Origin: Desulfobacteraceae bacterium
GTDB taxonomy: Bacteria; Desulfobacterota; DSM-4660; Desulfatiglandales; Desulfatiglandaceae
NCBI GenBank assembly: GCA_030613055.1
Contig: JAUWMR010000003.1
Location: 62,001-126,000 of the forward strand
DNA: 64,000 nucleotides
Direction of reading: 5' to 3'
A model generated the notes under the pieces. It had not been told where the DNA came from and did no database searches. It saw only the letters and a program-made list of their open reading frames with translations. This document shows positions 1 through 8,230 of the stretch, piece after piece. Made by a program: the position numbers and the translations under genes. Every line of letters begins with the position of its first letter. Position 1 is the first letter of the stretch.

Positions 1-272
1 GCTATTGTTTCCCTGGACTTGAAGTTCAGATTTACACCCAGGCCTATCCCTGTCTCGCCTACATATCTCTCTTTTCCACCATGGCCGTCATCAAATATGC
101 ATTTGACATCAACCGAAGAGGTGATGATGAGATTGTAACCTGACCCGGGAATAGCATCACAGACAAGAACGCCAAGCCTGATCCCTGGCTCTCCGGCCAT
201 AACCAATCCGGAGGTGCCTAATACTACGCTGAACACACCAATGACGAAAATAATGAGAAATAGACGCTTCAT
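1..272 (-). CDS. DUF992 family secreted protein (partial, C-terminus beyond window)
   Basis: Reading leftward from an ATG at 272, the frame is open to the window edge (about 90 codons). It begins MKRLFLIIFVIGVFS, a hydrophobic signal peptide ending near VMAGEPG, followed by IRLGVLVCDAIPGSGY and a KCIFDDGHGGKERYVGE stretch. A cysteine in a GxLxCD context followed by a CxF and ERYxG motif is the pattern I recognise from DUF992, small periplasmic proteins of unknown function. The 3' part is missing, so the usual C-terminal half cannot be checked. The ATG has a weak purine-rich site upstream (AAGGAG on the minus strand near 280). Confidence 0.6.
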   Translation of the reverse strand, partial: MKRLFLIIFVIGVFSVVLGTSGLVMAGEPGIRLGVLVCDAIPGSGYNLIITSSVDVKCIFDDGHGGKERYVGETGIGLGVNLNFKSRETI

Positions 273-625
273 AATTAACTCCTTTCTAAATTAATGTTGA
301 AATTTTATACTGGTGTCATCTTTTCACACCAAGCTACCAGTAAACCTGTATCCCTCAAAACATGAGCCGCACATAACTATATGATTCATGGCCCTAATTT
401 AATGCAAAATGAAGCTTATTAGAATTAACCGCCATTGTCAAGAGCATACAAAAAATGTTGCAGGGCCTCGATTAAAGGCACAGTTTTTATTTTACCAGCC
501 TTTTGTCCACATTTCGTCATCAGTGAAAAGCACGTCCTGCAGCATGATTTTTCACCCCCATAAATATCTCAAATTTAGCGCAAAAATGCCGGATACACAA
601 CCTTTATTTTTTCGGTTTGCAGCCG
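273..625. other. intergenic stretch, no gene recognised
   Basis: This AT-rich 353-bp stretch lies between the start of the DUF992 gene and the end of the SRPBCC gene. It must hold the promoter of the DUF992 gene on the minus strand. I found no convincing coding sequence, RNA gene or strong hairpin. A plus-strand open frame across 409-756 runs into the SRPBCC gene and has no family resemblance. Confidence 0.5.
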
Positions 626-1102
626 TTAACGGAGCAGCCATCTTAGCGCTTTTACCCACCATGTCCATCTGTTTCCGGAAGGATTGCCTCCCAGATTCCT
701 TTCCGCCTTATCTAAAGAATCTTCTATCAACGCGTCATGCAGCGGACGGAATATGAGTGGCCAGCTCAAAAGGGCAAAACCACTGGTTTTCATTTCCAAG
801 ACATGTTGCAGAACGGCACCTGACCCGGACGGCTCGACCCAAAAGCTGTGATAACCGTTAAAACCTTTAGGGCCCGTAAACTGGAAACGTATGCTCTTAT
901 TGGGATCATAAGACTGGATAAAGTACCGAATAGGGCCATGACCTCCTTTTGAACCAAATTCCAGGCCTTTACTAAATTTCATCGGCGGCCATTTATGGTT
1001 TGGCCAAAGCTGATCGTCATTGGATGCAAGTGTACCTATGAGAGCGCCTACGACAGTGGCCGGGGAGGAAATCCAGCGTTCATGAATGTTTCTAACCTGC
1101 AT
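626..1102 (-). CDS. SRPBCC-fold (polyketide cyclase-like) protein
   Basis: A 158-residue protein starting MQVRNIHERW. The start at 1102 is preceded by AGGAAG at the right distance; an upstream in-frame start would run into the enoyl-CoA hydratase gene. The opening ERWISSPATVVGALI, the central YFIQSYDPNKSIRFQF and the C-terminal helix with DALIEDSLDKAE match the START/SRPBCC fold: an N-terminal strand, a curved sheet and a long final helix. SRPBCC proteins bind hydrophobic ligands; no specific ligand can be inferred. It lies 10 bp downstream of the enoyl-CoA hydratase-like gene and is probably co-transcribed with it. Confidence 0.6.
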   Translation of the reverse strand: MQVRNIHERWISSPATVVGALIGTLASNDDQLWPNHKWPPMKFSKGLEFGSKGGHGPIRYFIQSYDPNKSIRFQFTGPKGFNGYHSFWVEPSGSGAVLQHVLEMKTSGFALLSWPLIFRPLHDALIEDSLDKAERNLGGNPSGNRWTWWVKALRWLLR

Positions 1103-1112
1103 ATAGTCTTCC

Positions 1113-1853
1113 TCAGAATTTTTCCGCCGCTTTTGTAAGCAGTTCCTGAACCGGTTGGCTGAACCAGCAATCAAGAAAAATTTCATTCTTTACCTTATTG
1201 TTTTTTTCGTATGCCAAACGGATCGCCTCGACACGGTTGGACTTAATCGCCGCAAATGCCTGTTGGGGAAGGGTGGCCAGTTCTGAGATCTTTTCCAAAG
1301 CCCGGTTTTCAACCTTGCCATGTGGGAGGATTTCATCAATTAGTCCTATTTCCAGGGCCTTATCCGGTTCTATGAATTCACCTGAGTAAACCATTTCGGT
1401 TGCAGCCCGGTCACCTGCAATTTGCCGCAACATCAGGTCACACAAGTATGGTACAGGGACGCCTAATTTAACCTCATTCAGCCCCATAAGCTTTCTGCCA
1501 GAGGCCAAGAAACGATAATCACAGCTCAGGCTAAAAATAGTTCCTCCGGCAATAGCGTGACCGGTTATGGCACAGGCAGTGGGGATGGGCAGTGTATAAA
1601 TTTCAAAAACCACTTGATTAAAGCTATAAAAAAAGTCGGTCATCCCTGGTCGATCCAGTTTCCTTAATTCCGGTAAATCAAAGCCGATGCTGAAAAATTT
1701 TCCCCCGCCAGCTAAAATCATACCTCTAAATTCATCCTTGATCTGGTTGACCGCTGCAGAGAGACCCTCAACAAGGGCGGGGCTGATGGCATTGGTTACC
1801 TCGTTTTCCAACCGCAAAATTGCTACGTTCTCGCGATCCTCTATTTTTATCAT
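1113..1853 (-). CDS. enoyl-CoA hydratase/isomerase family protein, isomerase-like active site
   Basis: A 246-residue crotonase-fold protein. The start MIKIEDREN at 1853 has GAGGAGG upstream; a longer frame with 22 extra residues reaches 1919 but lacks a site. The oxyanion-hole segment GHAIAGGTIFSLSCDYR and the GLNEVKLGVPVP segment are visible. In true hydratases the first segment reads GGGxE; here the glutamate is replaced (GGTIF), while the glutamate in LNEVKLG is kept. Delta3,Delta2-enoyl-CoA isomerases keep only this second acid, so isomerase activity on unsaturated acyl-CoAs is more likely than hydration. It is the first gene of a two-gene minus-strand unit with the SRPBCC gene. Confidence 0.75.
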   Translation of the reverse strand: MIKIEDRENVAILRLENEVTNAISPALVEGLSAAVNQIKDEFRGMILAGGGKFFSIGFDLPELRKLDRPGMTDFFYSFNQVVFEIYTLPIPTACAITGHAIAGGTIFSLSCDYRFLASGRKLMGLNEVKLGVPVPYLCDLMLRQIAGDRAATEMVYSGEFIEPDKALEIGLIDEILPHGKVENRALEKISELATLPQQAFAAIKSNRVEAIRLAYEKNNKVKNEIFLDCWFSQPVQELLTKAAEKF

Positions 1854-1889
1854 GAAAACCTCCTCATATGCGTTATAGAAGAAATAATG

Positions 1890-2026
1890 TTGACAGTCTC
1901 GTAAAAAGTCAGAAAGCACCTGTTTTCGTCATTCCCGCGAAGGCGGGAATCCTGGAAAATCAACCACTTATGGACTCCCGCCTTCGCGGGAGTGACGTCC
2001 ATGGAGACTTTTTACGAGATCATCAA
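1890..2026. repeat. palindromic repeat with terminal inverted repeats (MITE-like)
   Basis: About 137 bp. The outer arms are TTGACAGTCTCGTAAAAAGTC (split as TTGACAG and TCTCGTAAAAAGTC) at 1890-1910 and their near-perfect reverse complement at 2006-2026. The inner part holds two small hairpins of the form CCCGCGAAGGCGGG and CCCGCCTTCGCGGG, themselves inverted relative to each other. Related copies or fragments occur at 2718-2873, 3221-3245, 3357-3515, 15397-15420, 16455-16520 and around the GIY-YIG gene at 25.5-25.9 kb. Confidence 0.85.
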
Positions 2027-2078
2027 TATAAGTCTTCAAAAAAGAATATGGTAATTACTCTAAGAACTTTTTTAAAGG

Positions 2079-2699
2079 CTATATGATAACAGCCTTTTTC
2101 AGGTATGTGAAAAGAAGCCTGCCAACCATTGCCAGGCATTCCGCATCTAAATACTTTTCTGCTCGACGTTTAAAAAGTACTGAACTCTTGGCCGGAAATT
2201 CTTCATCCGCATCGTTAAAAAGCAGAATAACGGGAACCCGCGGAAGGGCATCGAATTGCATGGACAGATCATACGTGACTTCCATATCAGGGGGATATCC
2301 GCCCAGTGTTTTGCATGCTTCTTTCATATCACCTAGTCTTCCCGAAAAATAGCCGGAGATTGCCTTTTCCACGTCATTTGCAAAATAGGTTGTTAAAGGC
2401 CCCGAATCTTTAAGACCCCTGAAAGATACCCATTCTTTTTCATTAGAATAAACATCAGGGCATAGAAGAAGATATTTACAAAGAATAACACATATATCAA
2501 GAGATGGTTGTTTCCCCGACGGATCAGTAATTCCGATTTCGGAAACCTTATTATGTGGTTTGCCAAAAAGAGGGATTGTAACACCATTCCCTTCCGCATG
2601 TATTCCGAGTTTTTGTTCGATCGATTTAAAATCTATTCGGGCAACCTGTGCTATATAATCTTTATAGGTCTTTTCAAATACAGAGTCTTTAGATGTCAT
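2079..2699 (-). CDS. DUF3786 domain protein
   Basis: A 206-residue protein with a good ribosome site (GGAGAT) before the ATG at 2699. The segments WVSFRGLKDSGPLTTYF, LGGYPP, DLSMQFDALPRVPVILLF and NDADEEFPAKSSVLF are characteristic of DUF3786, a family common in anaerobic Desulfobacterota, Firmicutes and acetogens. Its function is unknown; some relatives sit beside corrinoid or Fe-S protein genes. Here it is a single gene with palindromic repeats on both sides, so context gives no further hint. Confidence 0.75.
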   Translation of the reverse strand: MTSKDSVFEKTYKDYIAQVARIDFKSIEQKLGIHAEGNGVTIPLFGKPHNKVSEIGITDPSGKQPSLDICVILCKYLLLCPDVYSNEKEWVSFRGLKDSGPLTTYFANDVEKAISGYFSGRLGDMKEACKTLGGYPPDMEVTYDLSMQFDALPRVPVILLFNDADEEFPAKSSVLFKRRAEKYLDAECLAMVGRLLFTYLKKAVII

Positions 2700-2717
2700 T
2701 TTTATATCTCCATAAAA

Positions 2718-2873
2718 CTGACGGCTTCGTAAAAAGTCGAGTTTTCTTGTTTATCTGGGTTCCCGCCTATGTGGGAAGGACGATAAAGCATTTAATATCA
2801 ATCAGATATGATAGCCGTCATACCCGCGAAAGCGGGTATCCAGGCATTTAAATGACTTTTTGCGAGTCCATCA
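2718..2873. repeat. second copy of the palindromic repeat family
   Basis: The left arm ACGGCTTCGTAAAAAGTC and the right arm GACTTTTTGCGAGTCCATCA are imperfect inverted copies of the ends of the 1890-2026 element. Inside are CCCGCCTATGTGGG and TACCCGCGAAAGCGGGTA hairpins. A further fragment (TCTCGTATAAATCCCG) follows immediately at about 2880-2900, and the truncated thioesterase reading frame ends a few bases later. Confidence 0.75.
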
Positions 2874-2924
2874 AAACTGACAATCTCGTATAAATCCCGT
2901 TTTTCACTCCCCGGCGATAGGGGA

Positions 2925-3172
2925 CTAAGGGGCAATGCTGTTGAAGTGATATTCTCCAGGCTCTAATTCAAACACGGCACGGCCGCGGTCAATTTCCGAT
3001 ATCTTGTAACCAACAAGCCTCGCAATAGGCGGTTGAGAGATTTCAAACCCATCTTGATGCTGCGAAGATAGTCCAAACCGCTTATTGATATGGCATCTCT
3101 GGCGCTGATTTTTGGATCATCCCAGGTGATGGTCCGAATACGTTTGGGGTTTTTACTTCCGTTTGAAGACAT
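2925..3172 (-). pseudogene. PaaI-type hotdog thioesterase, frameshifted and truncated remnant
   Basis: The N-terminal frame from 3172 reads RIRTITWDDP then ISISGLDYLRSIKMG, the signature opening of PaaI-like thioesterases. At about 3047-3050 the frame is lost; one base later the expected continuation resumes as FEISQPPIARLVGYKIS then EIDRGRAVFELEPGEYHFNSI, ending in TAG at 2925-2927. In intact relatives EYHxNPxGTVHGG would follow, so the whole catalytic half is missing. The break lies next to palindromic repeat sequence at 2876-2925. The two segments together are the first third of the gene, with one frameshift and a 3' truncation. Confidence 0.75.
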
Positions 3173-3220
3173 GATTCCTCCTCAATGAGTTGAGGCAACC
3201 CCTCTAGTTCACAAACTCTT

Positions 3221-3245
3221 ATGGATTCCCGCGTAGGCGGGAATG
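3221..3245. repeat. short repeat fragment (ATGGATTCCCGC hairpin)
   Basis: Contains ATTCCCGCGTAGGCGGGAAT, a small hairpin of the same family as the larger palindromic elements. The identical core recurs at 25496-25521 before the GIY-YIG gene. Confidence 0.65.
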
Positions 3246-3356
3246 GTGACTGTTCATCAGGGTAATTCGTCATATGATCATTGACCATTCTTGCAAAAAA
3301 CGAAAATCTATTATAGCCTTGCCAGCAAGTTTTTAATAATATGTTAAAATCAAGGT

Positions 3357-3515
3357 TAATGAATTCATAAAAAGTCTTTATCTGTCTTTTTTTGTCATTC
3401 CCGCCCCGCATCAAGTGCGGGATAAACTACAGCGGGAATCCAGTCATTTCAGGCAGTTTTGGACTCCCGCCTTCGCGGGAGTGACGGTAAATTGGACTTT
3501 TTTCGAAACTGTCAA
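3357..3515. repeat. third larger copy of the palindromic repeat family
   Basis: The left end TTCATAAAAAGTC and the right end GGACTTTTTTCGAAACTGTCAA are inverted relatives of the 1890-2026 ends. Internal segments include GTCATTCCCGCCCCGC and GGACTCCCGCCTTCGCGGGA. It ends about 35 bp before the PilZ gene start and may influence that promoter region. Confidence 0.75.
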
Positions 3516-3551
3516 TGTTTTTGTTATAATAAATTGATGAGGTAAAAAGGC

Positions 3552-3887
3552 ATGGATTATACAGGCAAAGAGAGGCGCGATCCGCTGAGGTCTTATGTTG
3601 AGCCATATGATACCGGCACTTTTTTAGAGTTCACATTAGGAGATAAAGAGTGTCAATTCAATCTGCTTGACACATCTCCAGGTGGAGTCGGCATGCTTGT
3701 GATGAACCGGGATACAGAAATCCTGGAGAAACTAAAATATGGCGATCAAATAAAAATGAACTATGGCCGACCCGATACAACTACTATATCCATGACTTTT
3801 GAGATAAGACATATCACTGAAATAGAAAGGGGACCATTTAAAGGTCATTTCCAGGTGGGTCTATCATTGCAATCTGATCCAGGATAA
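3552..3887 (+). CDS. PilZ domain protein (predicted c-di-GMP receptor)
   Basis: 111 residues, essentially a single PilZ barrel. The N-terminal RDPLR at residues 9-13 gives the RxxxR motif and DTSPGG near residue 40 gives DxSxxG; both are the residues that bind c-di-GMP in this family. The end HFQVGLSLQ matches the final strand. There is no additional domain, so it should act through protein partners. It lies 23 bp before the DUF3108 gene on the same strand. The window also encodes a CHASE2-GGDEF protein, but no direct link is visible. Confidence 0.75.
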   Translation: MDYTGKERRDPLRSYVEPYDTGTFLEFTLGDKECQFNLLDTSPGGVGMLVMNRDTEILEKLKYGDQIKMNYGRPDTTTISMTFEIRHITEIERGPFKGHFQVGLSLQSDPG

Positions 3888-3910
3888 ATCGTTTTAAAGG
3901 GGTATGAAGG

Positions 3911-4744
3911 ATGAGAGTCTTATTTGCGGATAGTTTTAGCTCAAGACCATGCGCGCGTTTCATTCTTGCTCTTAATGTATTTTTATTGATCGCGACAGGT
4001 GGCATAACGGTAACTGCTAATGCAGCCGAAAGTGTCTTTCCCTTTCGTACAGGTGAAAAAATGACCTTTGAGGCCAAATGGAGTTTTATCCCGGTCGGGG
4101 AGGCAGTGCTTGAGGTCATGCCTGTCAAGATAATAAATGGTATCAGGGCGAGGCATTTTTTGATGACAGTAAATACTAATAAATTCGCGGATATTTTTTA
4201 TAAAATCCGTGATAGATTTGATTCCTATACGGATATGGGTATGACACGTTCGGTTTTATACAAGAAATTGCAGCAAGGCAAAAGTAAAAGAGATGCTGTG
4301 GCAAATTTTGACTGGAAAAAAGGGGAGGTCCAATACACCAACTTTGATAATAAAAAGGCCCCCATAAAATTATTACCCGGTTCATTTGATCCCCTGTCCA
4401 TATTTTATTTTTTTCGCATGCACGATCTGGAAAAAAACAAGGAGATAAAAACCGCTGTTACTGACGGGAAAAAATGTGTGGTGGGAAAAGCGAGGGTCAT
4501 CCGAAGAGAAAAAATAAAGCTTAAAAGCGGCACATATGACACCTATTTAGTAGAGCTGGAGACAAAGCATATTGGGGGGGTATTTGAGAAGAGTAAACAT
4601 GCCAAACTTCAGGTATGGGTTACCGCGGATGCCCTTCGCATCCCGGTCAAGGTAAAGAGCAGGGTGATTGTCGGGAGTTTTGTTGCGGAACTGATTAAGG
4701 CTGAAAAGACCGGCCAGGATACGGCAAGAGTTTCAAGACGGTGA
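3911..4744 (+). CDS. DUF3108 periplasmic protein
   Basis: 277 residues with an N-terminal hydrophobic signal segment (RFILALNVFLLIATGG) ending near NAAES. The mature part begins FPFRTGEKMTFEAKWSF and contains VGEAVLEV, DRFDSYTD, the DPLSIFYFFR stretch and VWVTADALRIPVKVKS, all recognisable from DUF3108, secreted beta-rich proteins of unknown function in Gram-negative bacteria. It follows the PilZ gene closely and is likely in the same transcript. Transcription probably ends at the perfect hairpin at 4783-4812. Confidence 0.75.
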   Translation: MRVLFADSFSSRPCARFILALNVFLLIATGGITVTANAAESVFPFRTGEKMTFEAKWSFIPVGEAVLEVMPVKIINGIRARHFLMTVNTNKFADIFYKIRDRFDSYTDMGMTRSVLYKKLQQGKSKRDAVANFDWKKGEVQYTNFDNKKAPIKLLPGSFDPLSIFYFFRMHDLEKNKEIKTAVTDGKKCVVGKARVIRREKIKLKSGTYDTYLVELETKHIGGVFEKSKHAKLQVWVTADALRIPVKVKSRVIVGSFVAELIKAEKTGQDTARVSRR

Positions 4745-4782
4745 TTTTTCGCGAAAGCCTCAGAGTTCACCAATATTATTTT

Positions 4783-4812
4783 TTTGATTTGCCGGAATCC
4801 CGGCAAATCAAA
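4783..4812. terminator. bidirectional terminator between convergent genes
   Basis: Perfect 13-bp stem TTTGATTTGCCGG, 4-nt loop AATC, then CCGGCAAATCAAA. A-rich and T-rich flanks on the two sides suit termination of both the plus-strand DUF3108 gene and the minus-strand YdbL-like gene. Confidence 0.8.
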
Positions 4813-4819
4813 ATCGTCC

Positions 4820-5356
4820 TTATTTCTGCCATTCCTTGGCAAAAACCTCTGCGACCTTATTTATCTGACTGGCGTCAATCTTAAGAGCCCTGGCAACTTC
4901 TCTATACAGTATCCCCCTGTCCCTGTTTTCCGAATCCACAAGGCTTTTCAGGTCCCTTTTCCCCTTGAGGCCCAATCCCCCTGTGTTTCCTAAGGAGACA
5001 TAGCCATTACTGCCCTCGCTTAACATACCCTTTTGATAATACGATTTCATCCGGGCATACCGGGCCTTCATCTTCTCTTTTAGGGCACGGATGGTTGGGT
5101 TGGAAACCGTGGTCACATCCTCGGCCCAGGCACAGGATGGTGACATGGCAAAAAAAGTTTTTTGCAAAAGAGAGCTTTTTTCGTTTTCCTGAGATTTTTG
5201 TTCACCGCCGCTGCGGCCCCTGATGTCATTTACAATCTCTCCCGCAACCGATTCAACCTTTTCAGCCGGGAAATAAATATTTACGGTGACGCAGGCAAAA
5301 ATCAATAGAGTGAACAACACACCTGCCGTGCATAAGACTTTTTTACAAGATTTCAT
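4820..5356 (-). CDS. ydbL: YdbL-like DUF1318 lipoprotein/periplasmic protein
   Basis: 178 residues. The hydrophobic start runs to LIFACVTVNIYFPAEKVES, in which the cysteine could be a lipoprotein acceptor and the VTVNIYFPA motif is typical of DUF1318. The C-terminal half has the YdbL pattern: ALKEKMKARYARMKSYYQKG, GYVSLGN, LVDSENRDRGILYREVA and a final helix. In enterobacteria ydbL stands next to ydbH in an operon linked to outer-membrane lipid homeostasis, and the same pairing is seen here (22 bp spacing). The middle region is longer than in YdbL. Confidence 0.75.
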   Translation of the reverse strand: MKSCKKVLCTAGVLFTLLIFACVTVNIYFPAEKVESVAGEIVNDIRGRSGGEQKSQENEKSSLLQKTFFAMSPSCAWAEDVTTVSNPTIRALKEKMKARYARMKSYYQKGMLSEGSNGYVSLGNTGGLGLKGKRDLKSLVDSENRDRGILYREVARALKIDASQINKVAEVFAKEWQK

Positions 5357-5377
5357 TTTGACCTCCTGGAAAATGTT

Positions 5378-8230
5378 TTATTTAATGACCGGCCCCTTTT
5401 TTGAGGAAGTTACACGTTGGATCCTTTTAACCATGTCCTTAAAACGGATGCGGTTATCAGGGTTTTGATTTACAATATTTACGCCTGAAAATCTACCCCT
5501 TTCTACTAAATACTCTTTGCCCCCTCTTTTAATGGTGCCGTTGATTCTGAAGACATCATTTTTAAGGGACGCGATCACGCCGATTTTATTATAAGAAAAT
5601 TCTTTGAAAAAAGAAGTAAATCCCCCGGCAAGCCCCATGAACGGGCTTGACCCGCCGCCGATCCGGGCTATGTTATCCACTGCCCTTACGCTGATTTTTT
5701 GACTTACACCTTCTACCCGGACTGTTTCTAATAGCAGCTCAAATTTTTGAGGCTGGCCATAGGCGATTTCCAGGTCGTTGATATGCCCCTCTAAGACCCC
5801 TTCAATCTTCCCAAAGGCCGTGCCCATTGTAATCTTTTCCAAATTCAGATATGTCAACAGGGCGCTTAACCTGTAAACAGGGGCCGGTGTAAACAGACCT
5901 GATGTCCAAATATCGGACAGCACAATCTCTCCGTCAAAAGCCTTTACGGTTATCACACCGGTAGTCTTAAGCGTGCCGCTTTTAAAATGTATTGGATTCA
6001 GGTATCCGTCTATGGTTCCATTTACGGGTTGCGGCAGGATTTTTTCCAGGACAGGTTTGGTCTCGACTGCATCTATGGACAGGCTTGTGTCTATGGAGGC
6101 CCGGGAAGAGAATATATCCTTTCCCACAACCGGCCCTAACTCGACGGACCCTCCGGGAACCTTCAGTATAGTGGGTGATTGCACGGACAGCATGTTCGGG
6201 CCGGCATTTAGGTTAAGTGTAAGCGACTGTTCAGGAAGAAAGGGGATGGTCATAGACCGGATGTACAGCTTTCCCTTGACAGGATTTCCTTTAAATGACG
6301 AATGATTGGTGACAAGTGACAGGTTTTGCTTAGGGCTCGTAATTCGTGACTCGTTACTTGTCACTGAGTAATGATACCAGACGGGCAGATCAAGCTCAAT
6401 CCCCTGACAGAACAGCCCTCTACCCTTCATTGAAAACTCTCCCTTATTCCATATACAGCGTCCCAAAACTTGCAGATCTTTCCTGTTTCCTGCCAATTCC
6501 AGGTTCACGGAAAGATTCCCTCCTATCGTGAGATCATTCAGAAAAGGTATTTCTGTATGAAATGGTTCTAACACGAAGTGTTTGAAGGCTGGTTTTACAG
6601 GGGTTTCGGGGATTTTTAGACAGAGCCGGATGCGGTTGTCCTCTGCCTTGTGATGAATCATCCCGTGTGCCTCAAGCGCTATGATGTCTCTTACGCCCAG
6701 CTTGAGACCTGATAACTGCAAATCTTTATTAGCAATATTATATATCGCTTTGCATGAAGTGGTTAAGGCGTTTTTTTCCAAATCCAGATAAAACCTGTCA
6801 TACAGGACTTCGCCCCTTTCTAATTCAATTGAGGTATTGGCGTTGATACAAGATGTTGCAAGATTTATCCTGCCATCAATTTTTACATGTGCGGAGACCT
6901 TTTCTCCCATGCAGGTACCATCGGGGTTTTGAAAATTCATGGACTGAAAATCCACAATCGTGCTGAATGACCAATATCTATTATCTTTTTGACGGGCCTT
7001 TATTTCGATGGAATCATGACCGCTGAATTGCCAGCCGGAAGGAAGAAGGTTCAGTGCCAGCGCTGACTCAAAAAGCCCTACCTGTTGTCCATTAAGCCCT
7101 ACTGTCACACGTTCCCCGTCATGCTTGAAAAAGACCCTAAGATTATTGAACCGGGTTGCCTTTGGCCGGTTTTCGGGGGCAGGGCGTGACGTTCCAATCT
7201 CGTCAATCAGGATTTCGACGCCCACACGTCTTTGCGTGCCAAGATGGGCATCCAGTCTGCCCTTTAATTGGAGGAGGTCCCTTATGGTCATCTGAAAATG
7301 TTGAGCCTTTAGCCGTCTGTCTTTCAGATCAAAGATGCCGTTTGTCTTTATGTACACGTTCAGTGGTGTGGATTGCTTTTTGGATTTCTGATTCAGTGTA
7401 ACTCCCTGGAAATGAAAATCTGCCTGGTCAAAGTAGAGTTTTCTGTGATTGTGGTTGTATTTCAAGCCAGCCGTCAGTGCCATGCCTTTCACACTAACGT
7501 CAGGGCTTTTTAACGCTGCATTTTTTATGGTCAGCCGGGCCTTTATTTCCGGGCTGGCAAAGGATATTACGCGATCCGTGTTGATAAAAATATGCGGAGC
7601 GGCAATGCTTATTTTCTTGTGGGGCCATTTGATCCGGGCATTTAATGAAATTTCCACGCGATGATCAGGGGTCAGAGACGCATAAATCCTGTTTAACCGG
7701 ATGGTCTGGTCTCTCAATTGGGCGGTGATAAGGCTGTTTATTATTTCTACACCCTGAAACTCAATGTCCCTGAAAAGAAAAAGGGCAATGACCTTTTTAA
7801 TTACCCTGCCTGTAAAAGAAGAACCTGCCGGACTTGAATCAATCTCTGTGACGTCCAATTTATGAGATATGTATAAGGAAAGCCGGTCAACCTTTAGCTT
7901 TTCGATGATCAGGCTTTTATGACCGAATGGTCCCTTAAACGAAATATGCGCTGTAAAATCAGGCAGCTCGAGATGAAAACCCTTCAAATCCTTACCGGGT
8001 TTGAGCTGTATGCCTTGAGCATGGATCATTATGGGTTTCAGGGAATAGGAAATTTTTTTAATGGTGACGGAAATTCCAGTGGATTTGGAAATTCTCTTTT
8101 CTATAAATGCCTTTAAGGCAGAAGGATGAGAATAATAATAAAAGACGGTGCCGCCTAAAAATACCAGTAAGACGATGAGGATGACGCAGGTGATCAGGAT
8201 AATTTTTTTTAATGAGCCGAGTTTAACCAT
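5378..8230 (-). CDS. ydbH: YdbH-like AsmA/TamB-type envelope protein
   Basis: 950 residues with one N-terminal transmembrane anchor (IILITCVILIVLLVFLGG) and an otherwise beta-rich periplasmic part. The opening IEKRISKSTGISVTIKKISYSL is the AsmA-type start. The C-terminal third (KFELLLETVRVEGVSQKISV, SYNKIGVIASLKNDVFRING, FSGVNIVNQNPDNRIRF) matches the YdbH C-terminal domain. Such proteins form long grooves that carry phospholipid between the two membranes in E. coli. The start overlaps the end of the upstream peptidase gene by 22 bp, so the three genes are translationally linked. The small partner YnbE found in E. coli was not seen. Confidence 0.75.
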   Translation of the reverse strand: MVKLGSLKKIILITCVILIVLLVFLGGTVFYYYSHPSALKAFIEKRISKSTGISVTIKKISYSLKPIMIHAQGIQLKPGKDLKGFHLELPDFTAHISFKGPFGHKSLIIEKLKVDRLSLYISHKLDVTEIDSSPAGSSFTGRVIKKVIALFLFRDIEFQGVEIINSLITAQLRDQTIRLNRIYASLTPDHRVEISLNARIKWPHKKISIAAPHIFINTDRVISFASPEIKARLTIKNAALKSPDVSVKGMALTAGLKYNHNHRKLYFDQADFHFQGVTLNQKSKKQSTPLNVYIKTNGIFDLKDRRLKAQHFQMTIRDLLQLKGRLDAHLGTQRRVGVEILIDEIGTSRPAPENRPKATRFNNLRVFFKHDGERVTVGLNGQQVGLFESALALNLLPSGWQFSGHDSIEIKARQKDNRYWSFSTIVDFQSMNFQNPDGTCMGEKVSAHVKIDGRINLATSCINANTSIELERGEVLYDRFYLDLEKNALTTSCKAIYNIANKDLQLSGLKLGVRDIIALEAHGMIHHKAEDNRIRLCLKIPETPVKPAFKHFVLEPFHTEIPFLNDLTIGGNLSVNLELAGNRKDLQVLGRCIWNKGEFSMKGRGLFCQGIELDLPVWYHYSVTSNESRITSPKQNLSLVTNHSSFKGNPVKGKLYIRSMTIPFLPEQSLTLNLNAGPNMLSVQSPTILKVPGGSVELGPVVGKDIFSSRASIDTSLSIDAVETKPVLEKILPQPVNGTIDGYLNPIHFKSGTLKTTGVITVKAFDGEIVLSDIWTSGLFTPAPVYRLSALLTYLNLEKITMGTAFGKIEGVLEGHINDLEIAYGQPQKFELLLETVRVEGVSQKISVRAVDNIARIGGGSSPFMGLAGGFTSFFKEFSYNKIGVIASLKNDVFRINGTIKRGGKEYLVERGRFSGVNIVNQNPDNRIRFKDMVKRIQRVTSSKKGPVIK

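Noticed and set aside
409-756. Plus-strand open frame of 115 codons
   Set aside because: No ribosome site, no family resemblance, and it overlaps the SRPBCC gene on the other strand.
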